DNA of 64,000 nucleotides from Spongospora subterranea f. sp. subterranea (GCA_049724395.1 JAUGWO010000220.1:62001-126000); one strand, 5' to 3'. Shown: positions 1-11,147, counted from the stretch's first letter. The notes: a model not told the origin generated them from the sequence alone. Numbers and translations are program-made.

Positions 1-1321
1 TGGAAGTGATCGATCCTCTACACCGCGGTGACATACACAAGCATTTGAAGTTATCACTTGGTCCTTGAATTAATCCATCATTAACCTAAGATACGAACAG
101 AATCATTACGAGAATTCGGTAGAAACCACTTACGAACCATCGCATCTATCAACACAGGTGAACAACTTGGCGAACAATTACGACATAATGTACTTACAGT
201 CAATAGTGATTTCTTCGCCCAGCTCAATATCACGAAGGGCAACGACTGTCACCGAATCGAGCATACCACACGATGGATCACAGCTGTGGTTGATGTAATC
301 CGTGGTCTCGCTGAAGTCGCCGCTCTCTTTCCAAGCGGGGATCTGCACCAGGTCCGAATCTACCTGAAGCGACATCTGAAGATCACGGGCCGATAACGCC
401 CCCTCTTCTAGCAGCTGAGTCCGGTGCACCACTTTCCCGGAAAACACTAGAACCTTGTCGCCCGCTCGAAACTCCATTCCTGGTAACGTTCGACAGAACA
501 TTCCAAGCTCACCGTTCGCTTTCGATCGTAATTCAGCACGAGGATCATACCAGCTGACGTCACAAAATATAAATAAAAAGAGTACTCCAACCGAAATAAT
601 GACCTGTTTTCGCTGTGTTTTCGCCAGATGAATTCTGACAGGTGACCGTAGTACTTTTTAACGAAAGCGCGGCTACGCCATTGGTCGAATGTCAAGACGC
701 CACGGCAGTTAGATTTACCACATAAGCACTTCATACCGTAATGAAGTGACGACTATATTGAGGACGTCAAAAGACTGAACGGTTATGTCAAAAGGCGATA
801 ACAAACTTCAGTTTCGGTGAGGGCGTAATCATATGTGAGAGGTTCCCCCTTTTTTACCGGGATCATTGTCACTACTTTGCTGTCCGTGTCAAACCAGCAG
901 TTGGGATCACCTACACGTGAGAACATTGGTGAATTTCTATATCATAATCTGCATAACAGCAGCTGACATGAATGATTAAAGTAGTACGACAATGACGACT
1001 TCTGGGGATCAACGCAGGACCCAAACTCTGCATAACTAATCAGCATTACCGTCTACAGTGTTTTTTTCGCGATAAATCATTACTATCATCACCCAACATG
1101 TACGAATACATTATTAGTGCAGCTTTCTCTGGATGCGCCTCGATTTCCGCTTTGGTAAAAGTTTCTAATGGCGAGTTCCATACCCATATATCGGTCCCTA
1201 GGCGCTCCGTCGGTACAGTTCCGTTATTCATGATTGTTATTACCTGCCGGGAGGTCCTCCTTAGCGAATAGTCCAGTACATTCAAACCCGTAATCATTGA
1301 ACTTTTTGACGTCAACAACAT
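1..1321 (-). CDS. Tandem SET-domain protein, 3' end beyond the window
   Basis: Probable lysine methyltransferase-type protein with two successive SET domains. Read leftwards, the first SET core is visible as NHSCDPNCWF, which spans a short intron near 900-970. It is followed by LTYDYALTETE and a post-SET cysteine cluster CLCGKSNCRG near 705-730. The second starts with ELGMFCRTLPGMEF near 500, has YINHSCDPSCG and GEEITID near 190-300, and its post-SET cluster CLCMSPRCRG is at 15-47. NHSC and the GE..T.DY-type motif are the cofactor and active-site signatures of the family. Several introns of roughly 50-90 nt with GT/AG ends restore the frame. The last exon leaves the window. The 5' start is uncertain; 1321 is the start of the most upstream open exon. 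It could instead be two adjacent genes, but the short spacing favours one transcript. Confidence 0.72.
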
Positions 1322-1873
1322 CAGTGAGCATGTTGATCAGGCACGATCAGACAAATGAACTGCGGTGCCCCGATGAAATGGATGTGCGAGGCCAGAAGGC
1401 GGCTCAAGTTAGGACAGTATGGACTGCGGCCCTAGGGGTAGTGTTGGGGGTGCCACTGTGCCTCTGTGACCCCCTCGGATCAACAGTGGGACGTCACAGG
1501 CACTGGGAGGTCACGGCATGAGTTGACAGTCCGCAACCGTTGTACAGTTACACACTGCGAGAAGTCAGGCGTAAGTGACGACGGTTGTAACTGCAAATGC
1601 TGTTTCAACAGTTGATGTGGGAAATGGGAATATTTCGATTACAGTACAGTACACCAATAAAAATGGCCAACCCAGTACAACCAAAGTACTCGATAAATTG
1701 TCAGAAAGCGGTTTCGGTTTGCACCAAAATGTTGATGTTTTCAGGCAGACACTCCAATTGATATTGTCTTTGGGGCTAGAAGTAATCGTAATGAAGTACC
1801 AGCAGCGACCACGATGATGACGATGTACAATTAGGATTGTATCTGAGGGAACTGTTGTCAGACTCATACTTCT
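1322..1873. other. No recognisable gene
   Basis: Stretch upstream of the SET gene. It is GC-rich near 1360-1520 and only has short ORFs overlapping on both strands (1565-1867), none with a family signature. It may hold the SET gene's promoter or another 5' exon; nothing specific is visible. Confidence 0.4.
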
Positions 1874-2119
1874 TCACCGTCGAAATGATGGGTGTTTTTT
1901 AACGATTTCTTGCAGTTCTGGAGACAATTGTTTTTTATGCCAAAGACCGTCCAAAGACAAAGGTGGACCACATTTAATCATTGCTTTACGAGCATATGAA
2001 ACACTGTCCTTGTCACGTTGTGCATTGACCTGCCGAACAGATTCGGCCGCCAGCTCTAAGAAAAAAGTTTTGCCCTGCTTTTTGATAGCTCCAGAATTGT
2101 ATCCATCTGTTCGAACCAT
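1874..2119 (-). pseudogene. C-terminal scrap of a pogo-like DDE transposase
   Basis: An 81-residue frame contains ARKAMIKCGPPLSL and QLSPELQEIVKKH. The second motif recurs as QLSPELQKVVIKH inside a TA-flanked TIR element at 25.07 kb. The arrangement resembles the C-terminal part of pogo-like DDE proteins, for example VKCGQDPWS near the end of the transposase at 14.1 kb. No catalytic region or terminal repeats are visible, so this is a relic. The assignment rests on short motifs and is tentative. Confidence 0.35.
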
Positions 2120-2657
2120 CGGAATTGGGTCACGAACATGACCTCAACATTGGGATAAAAGAATCCGAGTCGACATGGACAATACTGAACTCACGGGAAG
2201 GAGAAATGAAATGACGCTGGGTTCATCTGACGCCTTGTTTCAGACAGACGTAATGCCTAAGTTGGTGCGTCCACACAAATGACGACGATGAATTGTGTTA
2301 AACTGAACCAGAACTTTAAAAAAAATGGCAAATCGTCAAGCCAAGCGATTTTTAGGAAATCATGTCATCCTATTACCTTTTTGTTGAGAAATCACCTCGT
2401 GCAGACGTGACAAATCGGATGCAATGACATTTTCACATGTATCACTCAGTTTTTGCTGCATGGGGCGATTTGTTGGAAGCAGATTTCAGAAAGGCGTCTG
2501 CGTTTGAGAACAGCCACCACTTCGGGAAGATAATTTCCAAATTCTACCACCATCATCATGCCACCCCGCCGCTACTCTTCGAGGATTCATCAATGGAGAA
2601 TTAATTCGTATTTGCCGACATAATACGACGGAACTGAACCGCGTCAAGCACTTCCAT
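2120..2657. other. No recognisable gene
   Basis: AT-rich spacer between the transposase scrap and a gypsy fossil. No long frame, TIR or repeat array was seen. Confidence 0.4.
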
Positions 2658-4790
2658 TTGCTGTTTTTCTCGTCTCAAAGCACGTGGCTACTCCGACTCC
2701 TTCTTCTATCGAGTATATGGAACAGTCGACATCTCAACCAGAGAGCAGTTGGCGATCAGAGATCCCAACTCAGTGTCCATTCCTTTTATTATTCCATATT
2801 ACCCAAGCCTGCTGCATCTTCAGATTCGAAGGATGATCGCAGACTTCAACCGAAATCCTTGGTTTATTCGGAACAACAAACGGATCATCATCGCCCGCTC
2901 AGAAAACCGGTATGCTCTGGGTCTTTGCAGCTCATCCAATCTTTCCGCCGAGGACGGCGACACATTCCCACACACCGGCGAGTTTATCGTTTTGATGGCG
3001 AGCAATATGGCGTTTTGCGCAAGACGATTGACATTTCGCCTGCCGATTCAACGCTGGCCTTTGATCCCCCAAACGACTGTCAGGCCGTTCAGCTTAGCAA
3101 TCGCCGATGCTGGGTCAGCAACAGTCAAGTCGTACACGAAAACAATTAGAAACACCGCATGAAGCTTTCGTTGTTTGGGGTTCCCGCGATAGGCCAATGC
3201 GAGTTAAATGGCAAATTAGGCTTAATCGTAGTAAGCTCATCACAGGTATTGGGCATGTAATTTTTACCAATGTCCTTTGCTGGGTTGTGCCATCGAATAT
3301 GGACAATATTCTCATAAGCCCGTCCAATATTGGACCGTATCGGCCTGAACCTCGAAGCTCAATTCGCAGATCTATCCCATCATCATCCGCAATTCAATCT
3401 CTCGGATATGTACATGTACGCTTCTCTGTTTGCATTCGTCATGTCACCCCAAGCCACGTCAATAATGGAGGCGTTTCTGGAACCTTCGATTCAGAAATCG
3501 AATCTGAAGACGATGGGAATCAAATACTTGATAATGATCGTAAAATGCATCGTCAACGAATCCTTGCTTTGGCAAATGCTCTTCACGGCAGTCGTCAGCC
3601 CGAATTATACTCCTTTTTGGTCGAATTCGATGATTTGTTCCGCATTTGTCTCAGCCCAGACCCCCCTATGGATGTCAATCCGATGACAGTCGAATTGTTG
3701 GCGACGGCTGTTCCCTTCCGGTTTCCACAGAGTAGATATGCCCCTCTTGCTCGCCAATTTTTAATTAATGTTGGGCAGCAACTGGTCGACAGTAACTGTT
3801 TATTTTCCAATCCTCCTGCACCATTCGTGCCTAGGGCAAATGCCACGTCTGAATGTTCAGCTCCAGGACAATATCGCGTAACTGTTGATCTTCGACACCG
3901 GAGCATTCGATCGCAAATTTGGTTTCATGCCGACAAGGGGGAACGTTTAAAAGCGTCAGGAAAAAGAGTAGGAAGAAGAAGGATCCCCGATTTGGATAGG
4001 CATTCTATTTCAACGCGGCTCTCTGGTTCTTCTATTTTTTTTTTGGATGCTGACAAAGGATATTGGCAAATCCCTCTCGATGTAAAGGCAAGGCGATTTC
4101 TTCCATCATGCTTCCTAATGGAGTATTTTCTTCGACTCGTTCCCTACAAAGTTTGGTTAATGGCACCGCTTGGTTTAAAGCCTCCATGCACGACGTATTT
4201 GGCTCAATTTCTTCCGGCATTGAAATTAACATCGACGTTGTCTTAGCTCATTCTAAAGATGTCGATTCTTATTTTCTGCTATTGCAATCCATTTTCAAGC
4301 TGGCGTGCGATCGCCGAATTAAGTTTGCCCTCCACAAAACCAGATTATCTATGTGCGAAACTCGATTTTGCGGCAAACTCTTTTCCAATGGACTGGTTCG
4401 ACACGATCCGAAATGCGTTCAAGCATTACTATCGAATGAGTCACCCCAACACAGCTGCAGATCTAATGCAATTCTTGTGCTCACTTAACTGGACGCGCAA
4501 CCATATCATTCATTTCAGTGCGCTTGTTGAGCCCCTGCAGCTTTTGTTAGATTCATGTCTCGCTCGCACTAAAAACGCTCAACTCGTAAAACAGTGCTGC
4601 TACATTTTCCAAGGTTCGCAGAATGCGAAATCATGCTGACGAGAGTTCTTCTGTCCAGAGGCTTGCGATCGATAGTCCATTCACCACCACAGCATCATCC
4701 TCAGGCCGTCTTTACATATCACTCTTTGGCAACAGGGATACCATATTTTTTATCGGGGCCGACTGGATCGCATCGGAATTGATGGCACAT
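2658..4790 (+). mobile_element. Ty3/gypsy LTR-element fossil (pol region)
   Basis: Recognisable parts in order are a degenerate protease-like stretch (about 2.65-3.3 kb), the start of reverse transcriptase (RYAPLARQFL near 3.73 kb; FFLDADKGYWQIPL near 4.04 kb) and the later RT/connection part (4.1-4.5 kb). The pattern matches the gypsy group common in oomycetes and early fungi. No LTRs are visible. The copy is clearly broken, with many breaks spread over several frames, so it is old. It is probably related to the copy at 25.6-28.8 kb, with which it shares the same domain order. Confidence 0.7.
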
Positions 4791-4849
4791 TCGATAACTT
4801 AAGACCGGCCAAATGATTATGGAACCGTCCGGGTCATCAAGATACCGCT

Positions 4850-5590
4850 TTAATGGAGTTATAGTTCAAGTTAATATCTTGACACGCCATTCAGGTTGAT
4901 TGCGATGCTGAAACCAAATGAAGTCATATTACTTGCAATACGACACAAATACACAGGAAGTAAGCCAAAATTAAGCTTCAGTTTTTTTGTACAGGCTTCA
5001 TGTTTTTGAGCATATTTACAGCCGCAGATCAAGCCAGACCGCATTTCTGGAAACCAATTTTCATCACTGATATCAATAACTGGGTCGCCGCTTGATATGC
5101 AACGATGAACATCCCGCAAGAACACGTCGATCGGTAGTTCTGAAGTGTCGCTGGGTTCGTTTCGCCTTTTGCTCCGTTGGCTATTGTGACTTTGTTCTCG
5201 AGTCTTAGACAGAGAATACGAAACAAAAGAGTGAAATTAATAGAAGTGAGGGAACAGAGAAAGCACGAGACCAGTACAACATCGATAAATCGTCATGGGT
5301 CCCGTACTCGTGGTAGATATTAAATCTGGGCACTAATTCTCCACTTCGACCAAAGCGAGAGATGAAGTGAAGGGTCGAGAGATTCATTCAAGTTTAGCTC
5401 GTAACTCCCAGAATTGAATCGTCCCAAGGGTTTTGTAAATATATCTGCAAGTTATTTGGAGGTAGGAACATACGCAGTATGAATTTGATTGCTAGCAACC
5501 AATTTACGAATACAATGATGCCCAAGAGCAAGATGTGTGAGATGATAACAAACATATGACAACAATTAAACGTCACTCCGCTATTCGACT
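4850..5590 (-). mobile_element. Ty1/copia fossil: RNase H tail plus probable 3' LTR region
   Basis: On the minus strand, 5390-5560 encodes a typical copia 3' end: KLVASNQIHTAYVPT followed by a DIFTKPLG-like motif and ELRAKL. Sequence further along this strand (5380 to about 4850) has no coding signature and is probably LTR-derived. Only the element's end survives, with several breaks. It differs from the copia family at 14.8-19.2 kb. Confidence 0.5.
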
Positions 5591-5610
5591 GCGCGTGTCA
5601 CGGCATCGAG

Positions 5611-6840
5611 ATGATGTTTGCTGCCACCAAGTCGGGGAAATGGTGGGAGTCGGCTGCTGCTAGGGATAATAGTGGAGGGATGCCTGGAGTCTTCCCCGAT
5701 GATACTAACAATCCTAGGAGGCAGCAGCAGTCAAGAAAATGGATCATTAGACATGGAAACCCGGGCTATGGTGGCTCTATGTTATTACATAGGCAACCAA
5801 CGACTACGCCCAACCCCTGCAATGAAGAGGCCTGGCCAAATCATTGTACCTGTACTAGTCATAGGACAGGATTAACAGAAACGGATTACAGACATGGAAT
5901 GAATGCTATGAAATATGGAAACATATGGATATCAGATAAGATTAACAGCAACGGACTCACAGAAATGATTATATTAAGGCTCAAAACACCAATCAGATAC
6001 AATCACGTGATAGGGGGAAAAAATGCAAATAGAAAACATAGTAAAGTACAAGGAAAACATGGTAGAAATAGCGATATTACAGAAAATAGAGAAGCAATGC
6101 ATAAATACGAGACTATGGCCATAGATATCAATCCTGCCCACAGCCCACATAGAGAAAATAGTCTACATAGTTTAGCACATTGTCGGGGAATGTCTTTGAT
6201 ACATCGCCCCGAGAAGCAGAAAGGAACAGGAGGAAATAGCACCGGATTACATACCACTTGTAGCCTAACAATTGATCACAACAAATATGTTTTTATAGAT
6301 GTAATTGGAGTAGGAAACTGTGCATTCGAAGCAATCAGAACATCAGGAGCAATACCAGACATTACTGTTCAGCAATTACGTAGAAAAATATGTGACTACG
6401 CCAGAGACCCAAATCAGGGAAGAACCATAGCGACAAAAATACTGAACTACGCTGGATCATTACCCAACAACGAGAATTGTACTCTTGATCAATATCTAGA
6501 CATAATGGAACAGGACCGGCAATGGGCTGGATTGTTCGAGTTTACAATAGCAGCCTTTATATATAAGATCAACATAATCATAATCAGTCAGGCAACAATA
6601 CCTCTGACCACAGATATAAAAAAATGGATCGAATCGTGTTTCCCAAAATTCAGAGACAGCGTTCATTGGAAGAGTATGATCTATGTACTGCACCACATGA
6701 ATGGAAAACCATCAACCCCTATGGGACATAGTAGACTGAAACATTATGGGACTCTATTTCCAATTGATGAAGACACTCTGATCAATAGTAACATTACAAC
6801 AATACATGACCAATGTGAGAAATACGTTGAAAATGGATAG
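5611..6840 (+). CDS. OTU-like cysteine protease ORF of a probable LINE-type element, interrupted at its 3' end
   Basis: A 409-codon open frame of unusually A-rich DNA. Residues about 225-380 form an OTU-type (ovarian tumour) deubiquitinase-like domain: GVGNCAFEAI holds the nucleophile Cys237 and LKHYGTLFP the candidate His378. The usual GDGNC is GVGNC here. The first 220 residues are basic and low-complexity, with no domain seen. The frame stops five bases before the TIR of a MULE, and similar A-rich coding sequence resumes beyond it at 10391, so the MULE appears to have landed inside this gene. OTU domains are known in some LINE clades (Dualen/RandI). The A-rich coding style resembles the LINE piece at 33.4-34.5 kb. 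No reverse transcriptase is attached here, so the LINE assignment is inference. Confidence 0.6.
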   Translation: MMFAATKSGKWWESAAARDNSGGMPGVFPDDTNNPRRQQQSRKWIIRHGNPGYGGSMLLHRQPTTTPNPCNEEAWPNHCTCTSHRTGLTETDYRHGMNAMKYGNIWISDKINSNGLTEMIILRLKTPIRYNHVIGGKNANRKHSKVQGKHGRNSDITENREAMHKYETMAIDINPAHSPHRENSLHSLAHCRGMSLIHRPEKQKGTGGNSTGLHTTCSLTIDHNKYVFIDVIGVGNCAFEAIRTSGAIPDITVQQLRRKICDYARDPNQGRTIATKILNYAGSLPNNENCTLDQYLDIMEQDRQWAGLFEFTIAAFIYKINIIIISQATIPLTTDIKKWIESCFPKFRDSVHWKSMIYVLHHMNGKPSTPMGHSRLKHYGTLFPIDEDTLINSNITTIHDQCEKYVENG

Positions 6841-6844
6841 CTAT

Positions 6845-6906
6845 ATTTTAGTGTGTACACACTCATTACACACTCAGAGGCCACGCACAAATACACACTC
6901 AAATCT
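6845..6906 (+). repeat. MULE left terminal inverted repeat (62 bp)
   Basis: Starts ATTTTAGTGTGTACACAC and matches the reverse complement of 10328-10389 with two mismatches. It contains spaced copies of a TACACACTC-type motif, probable transposase-binding repeats. Confidence 0.85.
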
Positions 6907-6924
6907 GAAATCGCTACTGCATGT

Positions 6925-7039
6925 AACGTTTTTGTCAAAGGCGGCGTGCTCTTCTACGATGGAATAGCGAAGACAAAACTTCACTGGCATCATGCAAATT
7001 AACTCACCTTACCCGTCATTTACCTCGTTAACCAGCTAT
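6925..7039 (+). repeat. Inverted internal duplication within the MULE (left arm)
   Basis: Encodes VKGGVLFYDGIAK on the plus strand, a diverged inverted copy of the transposase gene's own 3' coding segment at 7437-7550 (minus strand, VKGGVLFYDGMAK). The two arms are about 400 bp apart and could fold back. Confidence 0.75.
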
Positions 7040-7239
7040 CATTGCATATACGTGAATTTTCGCATAGAATTTAGATCTGTGCATCTACAATGGCACAAAG
7101 ATCACAACGTTAATCATTTTATTAAGTTAAGAGCCTTAATGCGCAATTCTTGTGGGTGAATCGACTGGATGCATTCCATGTCACAATGGAAGGAGAGCTT
7201 CTGCTTCCAATAAAGCTTTACATTCGTGACCTTGGTCAC

Positions 7240-9920
7240 TAACAACCTCTGGGCATCTCGAGATATAGCTTTGTTGTATCCAGAACATTTCGGTACTGGG
7301 CCTTTGTTGGCGACGTGAACAATTCGAATATCAGTTGGATACGCATCTGTCTTAGGAGAAAATGGATGAGCAAGCTCATGTGATGGTTTTGTTGGTTCGA
7401 CGACCTGTTTCGTACTGCTTCCCCGTTTACGATATCATAGCTGGTTAACGAGGTAACCGTCGGGTAAGGTAACTTCATATGCAAGATGCCAGCGAAGTTT
7501 CCTCTTCGCCATTCCATCGTAGAAGAGCACGCCTCCTTTGACGAAAACGTGACAACAAAAATGAGCTCCGCTTCCATAGATAATCGCACCAAGTGCATAT
7601 TCCATTGTCCCAAAGCTCAGCACCCGCGCTGGTAGATGATAATTAGCATCAGTATCTCTTTCCTAGTGTTCAAGACAGTTTAAAATAAGAAGTTTGGGGG
7701 AGATTTTGCGTCCAGGTTTTCAGAGTGTCGAATGCGACCGCAACATAAACGTTATCCATTTCTGTCTCTTCGGTGTCAATAAACAGATTGGACTTGAGTT
7801 GGAACATACATTCTCCAAAATTCTGTTAGGGATGCAGAATTAATAATTTGGCCGCAATCCTCTGGAATGGGTACCAAAGACGCGTCAAAATCGGCTTGGG
7901 TGAACTGGCGAGGGTTTCTGGCCACAATATGACGGTATCGTTTGGATTTGGTGTATTGCGGCCTTGGGCACAGAGGTGACTGGCACGCCGATGAAACTGT
8001 TGCTTCAAAAGTTACCAATTCGGCAAGATGATCCAGATATGCAGAGTCAACATCTTGCATTAAGTCGTGAAGTGTCCCATCATTCGGAATTTTGAGAACT
8101 TTGGTGCACCATAACCATCTTGCTTTAGCGTAGTCCCCTGCCGTTATCTGATCCAAAGACGTTTGAAGGATTGAACAGACATTACTTGGAGTACTATCAG
8201 CAAGAAGATTCGCTTCATCGAAACATTGAAGAAGATAAAACGCCATGAGAGAAGTGTCCAAAGGGCACGTATTGGTAGCTTTAAACCCTTTATATTCAAA
8301 AGACGGTATTCCAAACGATGACCAATCGACGTCGTTGCCTAACTTAGGAACTTTATTGCGAGAACCTGGTGGCCTTCCATTAGCTTTACTTGTGATAACA
8401 AACTCTTTTGAAGTATCCGGAGCTCGACCATCATTTTGGAAAAACTTCTTCCTCTTCTTACAGGATTGATAACGTATTGGCATACCCCTTGAAGCACGCT
8501 CGTAGTCCATTTCGATGTTTTGCACAAACCGAACTGTATGGTCGAGCACTTCGGCGACTGATAGTTTTTTTTAGGTGCAGCTCGTTGAAAGACCCCGCCG
8601 AGACTCTCTTGCGCGAACCATTTGCGGGAATAGACAATAATGCTGGGAATATAAACTTCCCTCTTGCAGGATGTAAATACCATGCTAGCCATTTTTTGAT
8701 TTTCGGGTATTCGCTTTGTAGTTCTTTTGCAAGCTGGTGAAAAGAGGCGTTCGAATGGTCTGGAGATAGCAACTCCAGTGCCTTAACGTAAAATGACATT
8801 ATTTTCTCAGGAGTGACAATGGCACCATTTCGACGCACCCTGGTTAGAGATCTTTTGAAATGAACTCCGCAAAACCTATAAATCTTTTCAAGAGGCAGTG
8901 GCTGAAACTCTGGGATCATGAAATGGTCTCGTATAGCAAGTTCAAATCCCACCCGCTCAGCATCAGAGAAGTCGCACGTCATCCCAGGAAAACCCTCCAG
9001 GAATTCGTCCCAAATTGTGAAATGCGAATGATTGCAGTAAGACTAAAAAGTGAGCCTTGTAGTGATACTGTGATTTGCCAAACATTATTGATATAACCAG
9101 AGGAATAGTTCTTTGAATTATTGGGCAATATGCGCTGGTGAACGTTACGTTTACCTCCTCAAAATGAACATCCTGAACGAATCCGTGCACTGAATCGGTT
9201 TGCATACTGCTTTCTAGATCAAACGCTCTAGTTTTCATGAACTCGGTTTGGATCGAGACATGCCCGTTGACAGACATTATAGACGACGAAAGTATAATAG
9301 TCTTATCAGGGCTCATTTGCTTCTCGAACGATGCCAATACTTCAAGGGTAGTTTTCGGGGACGCTTGTTGAAGAATATTTCTTCGCGAATTGGCAGTCCG
9401 GTCAAGGTTCGAAAATACTGGATGAAGGATAGCTACCGAGGCTCGAGTAGCTGATCCGTCTATCAGCTTTTTGGAGGGATCTCCGGGGCAACTAAAAGAA
9501 CAATATCCCTAAATTTTGTCCTTGCTTCCATATTTGGTCGTATCGCATGCGGTTTCGAATGGTGATGTATTCCACGATGATAAATGTGTACAGCATGTTC
9601 ATCGTCCACTAATTTCAACGTTACGTTGCATGCCCAATGGATTAATTCCACATCGTGGACGATACAAAGCTCCTTTGCTGGCAAAGGTTCAGCGCCACGT
9701 AATGACGTCTGGGAAGTCGCGGCCGTTCAACATAATCACACTATGGACATTTATAAACGCCCCAAACACGATATAGATAAGTACGACGAGGGCCATTTCT
9801 GGCTTTGTTATGGCTATACACAGCCATTGCCCATCCGACGCTGCGAGATTCGATCACACTATCAGAAACGTGTTTGGATAACTCATAATGAACGTCTCCA
9901 TTCGGTCATTCGGGTGTAGA
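7240..9920 (-). pseudogene. MULE transposase with GCM1-like zinc region and C-terminal USP-like domain
   Basis: Read leftwards. First is a zinc-binding region (RRTYLYRVWGVYKC, then CDYVERP and HWACNVTLKL...HIYHRGIHHH at 9.5-9.8 kb) like the WRKY/GCM1-type domain of fungal MULEs. Next is the DDE core with TDSVHGFV near 9.17 kb and CDFSDAERVGF near 8.97 kb, then the helical region with KKWLAWYLHPARGKFIFPA near 8.7 kb. An AT-hook-like GRPPGSRNK follows, and last a ubiquitin-hydrolase-like domain with its Cys box NTCPLDTSLMAF (Cys codon 8265-8267) and His box AHFCCHVFVKGG (His codon 7561-7563). Both catalytic-type residues survive. The coding region falls into several frames, so this copy is inactive unless introns were missed. 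A further minus-strand ORF (9940-10302) could be its N-terminus. Confidence 0.75.
7437..7550 (-). repeat. Inverted internal duplication within the MULE (right arm, parental copy)
   Basis: Part of the USP-like His box of the transposase gene. It is the apparent source of the inverted copy at 6925-7039 next to the left TIR. Confidence 0.75.
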
Positions 9921-10327
9921 CTGATGGTTATATCCTTCATCAGGTGCCTGCGGCTATCTTTGGAGAAAGGCTGGTAGAAATAGACTGAAGTTCATGAAAG
10001 CTGGAGCATCTGTTACTTGAGCAGGAACATCCGTTACTTTCAGAGAGGCTTGGATTCTTTATCTTTTCATAGGGGTCCAAACTAAGCCTGTTTCCATCAA
10101 GAGTGTGCTGTAATGATCGACCATCCTGCATGTGAGAGATTTCACAGGGGTCTGACAGACCGACAGACTGGGCGTTATTCTCACGGATGTGCTGCATCAA
10201 ATCATCCTGCATATGAGACGTTGGCCCACAAGAAAGTATCTGTTGAATCAAACCTTGGTCCACAGGTGGGCCAGACGAAGCCTGCAAAGCCATCTGACAC
10301 AACCTGACCAGAAAGCTTTACAAAAAT

Positions 10328-10389
10328 AGATTTGAGTGTGTAATTGTGCGCGGCCTCTGAGTGTGTAATGAGTGTGTACACACTAAAAT
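10328..10389 (-). repeat. MULE right terminal inverted repeat (62 bp)
   Basis: Partner of the repeat at 6845-6906. It ends ...GTACACACTAAAAT. Beyond it, A-rich coding-like DNA resumes at once. Confidence 0.85.
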
Positions 10390-10390
10390 C

Positions 10391-10774
10391 AGGGGACTAG
10401 TTGATAATTACATTGGGAAACAACAACATCGGACAATGGTCTCATTAAAGATAACTGACGACGAACCATTGGACAACAAAATTGAAACACCAACAACGAC
10501 ATCCTCAATTCAGCCGAATAATAGTCTGTTAACTGGGGAGAACGAACTAGACCAACACACAATGCTGACACCAAAAAACAGGACCAGCGAATTACTGCAA
10601 AAACTGGAAAAGCTTAGCATGGTCACCAGCCACACAACCAACAGAAGTCCACAACATAGGGTATCTAGAGACAATGACTCAATCCAACGTTTAAATCAAT
10701 CTCACTACGTGATTAATAACAGCGACAACATTTCCGGTAACATTGGAAAATGTAACATACATTACCGTAGATGA
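10391..10774 (+). pseudogene. Right-hand remainder of the A-rich OTU/LINE-like ORF
   Basis: Coding-like, A-rich sequence begins directly after the MULE right TIR and continues to the next transposon insertion at 10763. It encodes a polar, Asn/Thr/Gln-rich linker (for example KITDDEPLDNKIETPTTT) without a recognised domain. Composition and position fit the part of the gene downstream of the OTU domain. The last codons run into the TIR of the Tc1/mariner-like element. Confidence 0.45.
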
Positions 10775-10788
10775 CAATATTATCCATC
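10765..10788 (+). repeat. Left TIR of the pogo-like element (24 bp)
   Basis: Exact reverse complement of 14652-14675. Preceded by TA at 10763-10764. Confidence 0.9.
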
Positions 10789-10892
10789 CACATTTAGGTC
10801 CGTAGATGGATGCTAATAATGTCACGGCATATACACTTTTTTTATTCGTGCGGTAAAAATGGAAAAAATTTTGTCATAAACAATCTGAAAAA

Positions 10893-11147
10893 TTGAGTAA
10901 TTTTGTCATGCCACCTGGAAAAATCTCCGTTTTTGCTCATCGCACTTTTTCACGCACTTTGTTGAAACAAAAATCGTTTGAAAAATTGAGTAATTTTGTC
11001 ATGCCACCTGGAAAAATCTCCGTTTTTGCTCATCGCACTTTTTCACGCACTTTGTTGAAACAAAAATCGTTTGAAAAATTGAGTAATTTCGTCATGCCAC
11101 CTGGAATAATCTCCGTTTTTGCTCGTCGCACTTTTTCACGCACTTTT
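10893..11147 (+). repeat. 93-bp tandem repeat, about 2.7 copies
   Basis: Copies start at 10893, 10986 and 11079. The first two are identical by eye and the third is slightly diverged. The unit is 31 codons long and stays open in one plus frame (SNFVMPPGKISVFAHRTFSR...). It contains the ATTTTGTCAT motif that also recurs at the element's right end. It is more likely a subterminal transposase-binding array than a protein domain. Confidence 0.8.

Larger units (their letters stand above)
6845..10389 (-). mobile_element. MULE (Mutator-like) DNA transposon with deubiquitinase-like domain
   Basis: A 3.5-kb element bounded by near-identical 62-bp terminal inverted repeats, inserted in the A-rich OTU gene. 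The minus strand carries the relics of one long transposase gene (7240-9920). Near the left TIR is an inverted copy of part of its own 3' coding region. The 9-bp flanks (gatagctat and caggggact) do not match, so no target-site duplication is visible. The close match of the TIRs, with two differences by eye, suggests modest age even though the coding region is broken. Family knowledge: fungal MULEs with a GCM1-like zinc domain and C-terminal ubiquitin-hydrolase-like domain. Confidence 0.78.

Noticed and set aside
1565-1867. Overlapping ORFs on both strands
   Set aside because: Mutually antisense, no motif, no splice partner.
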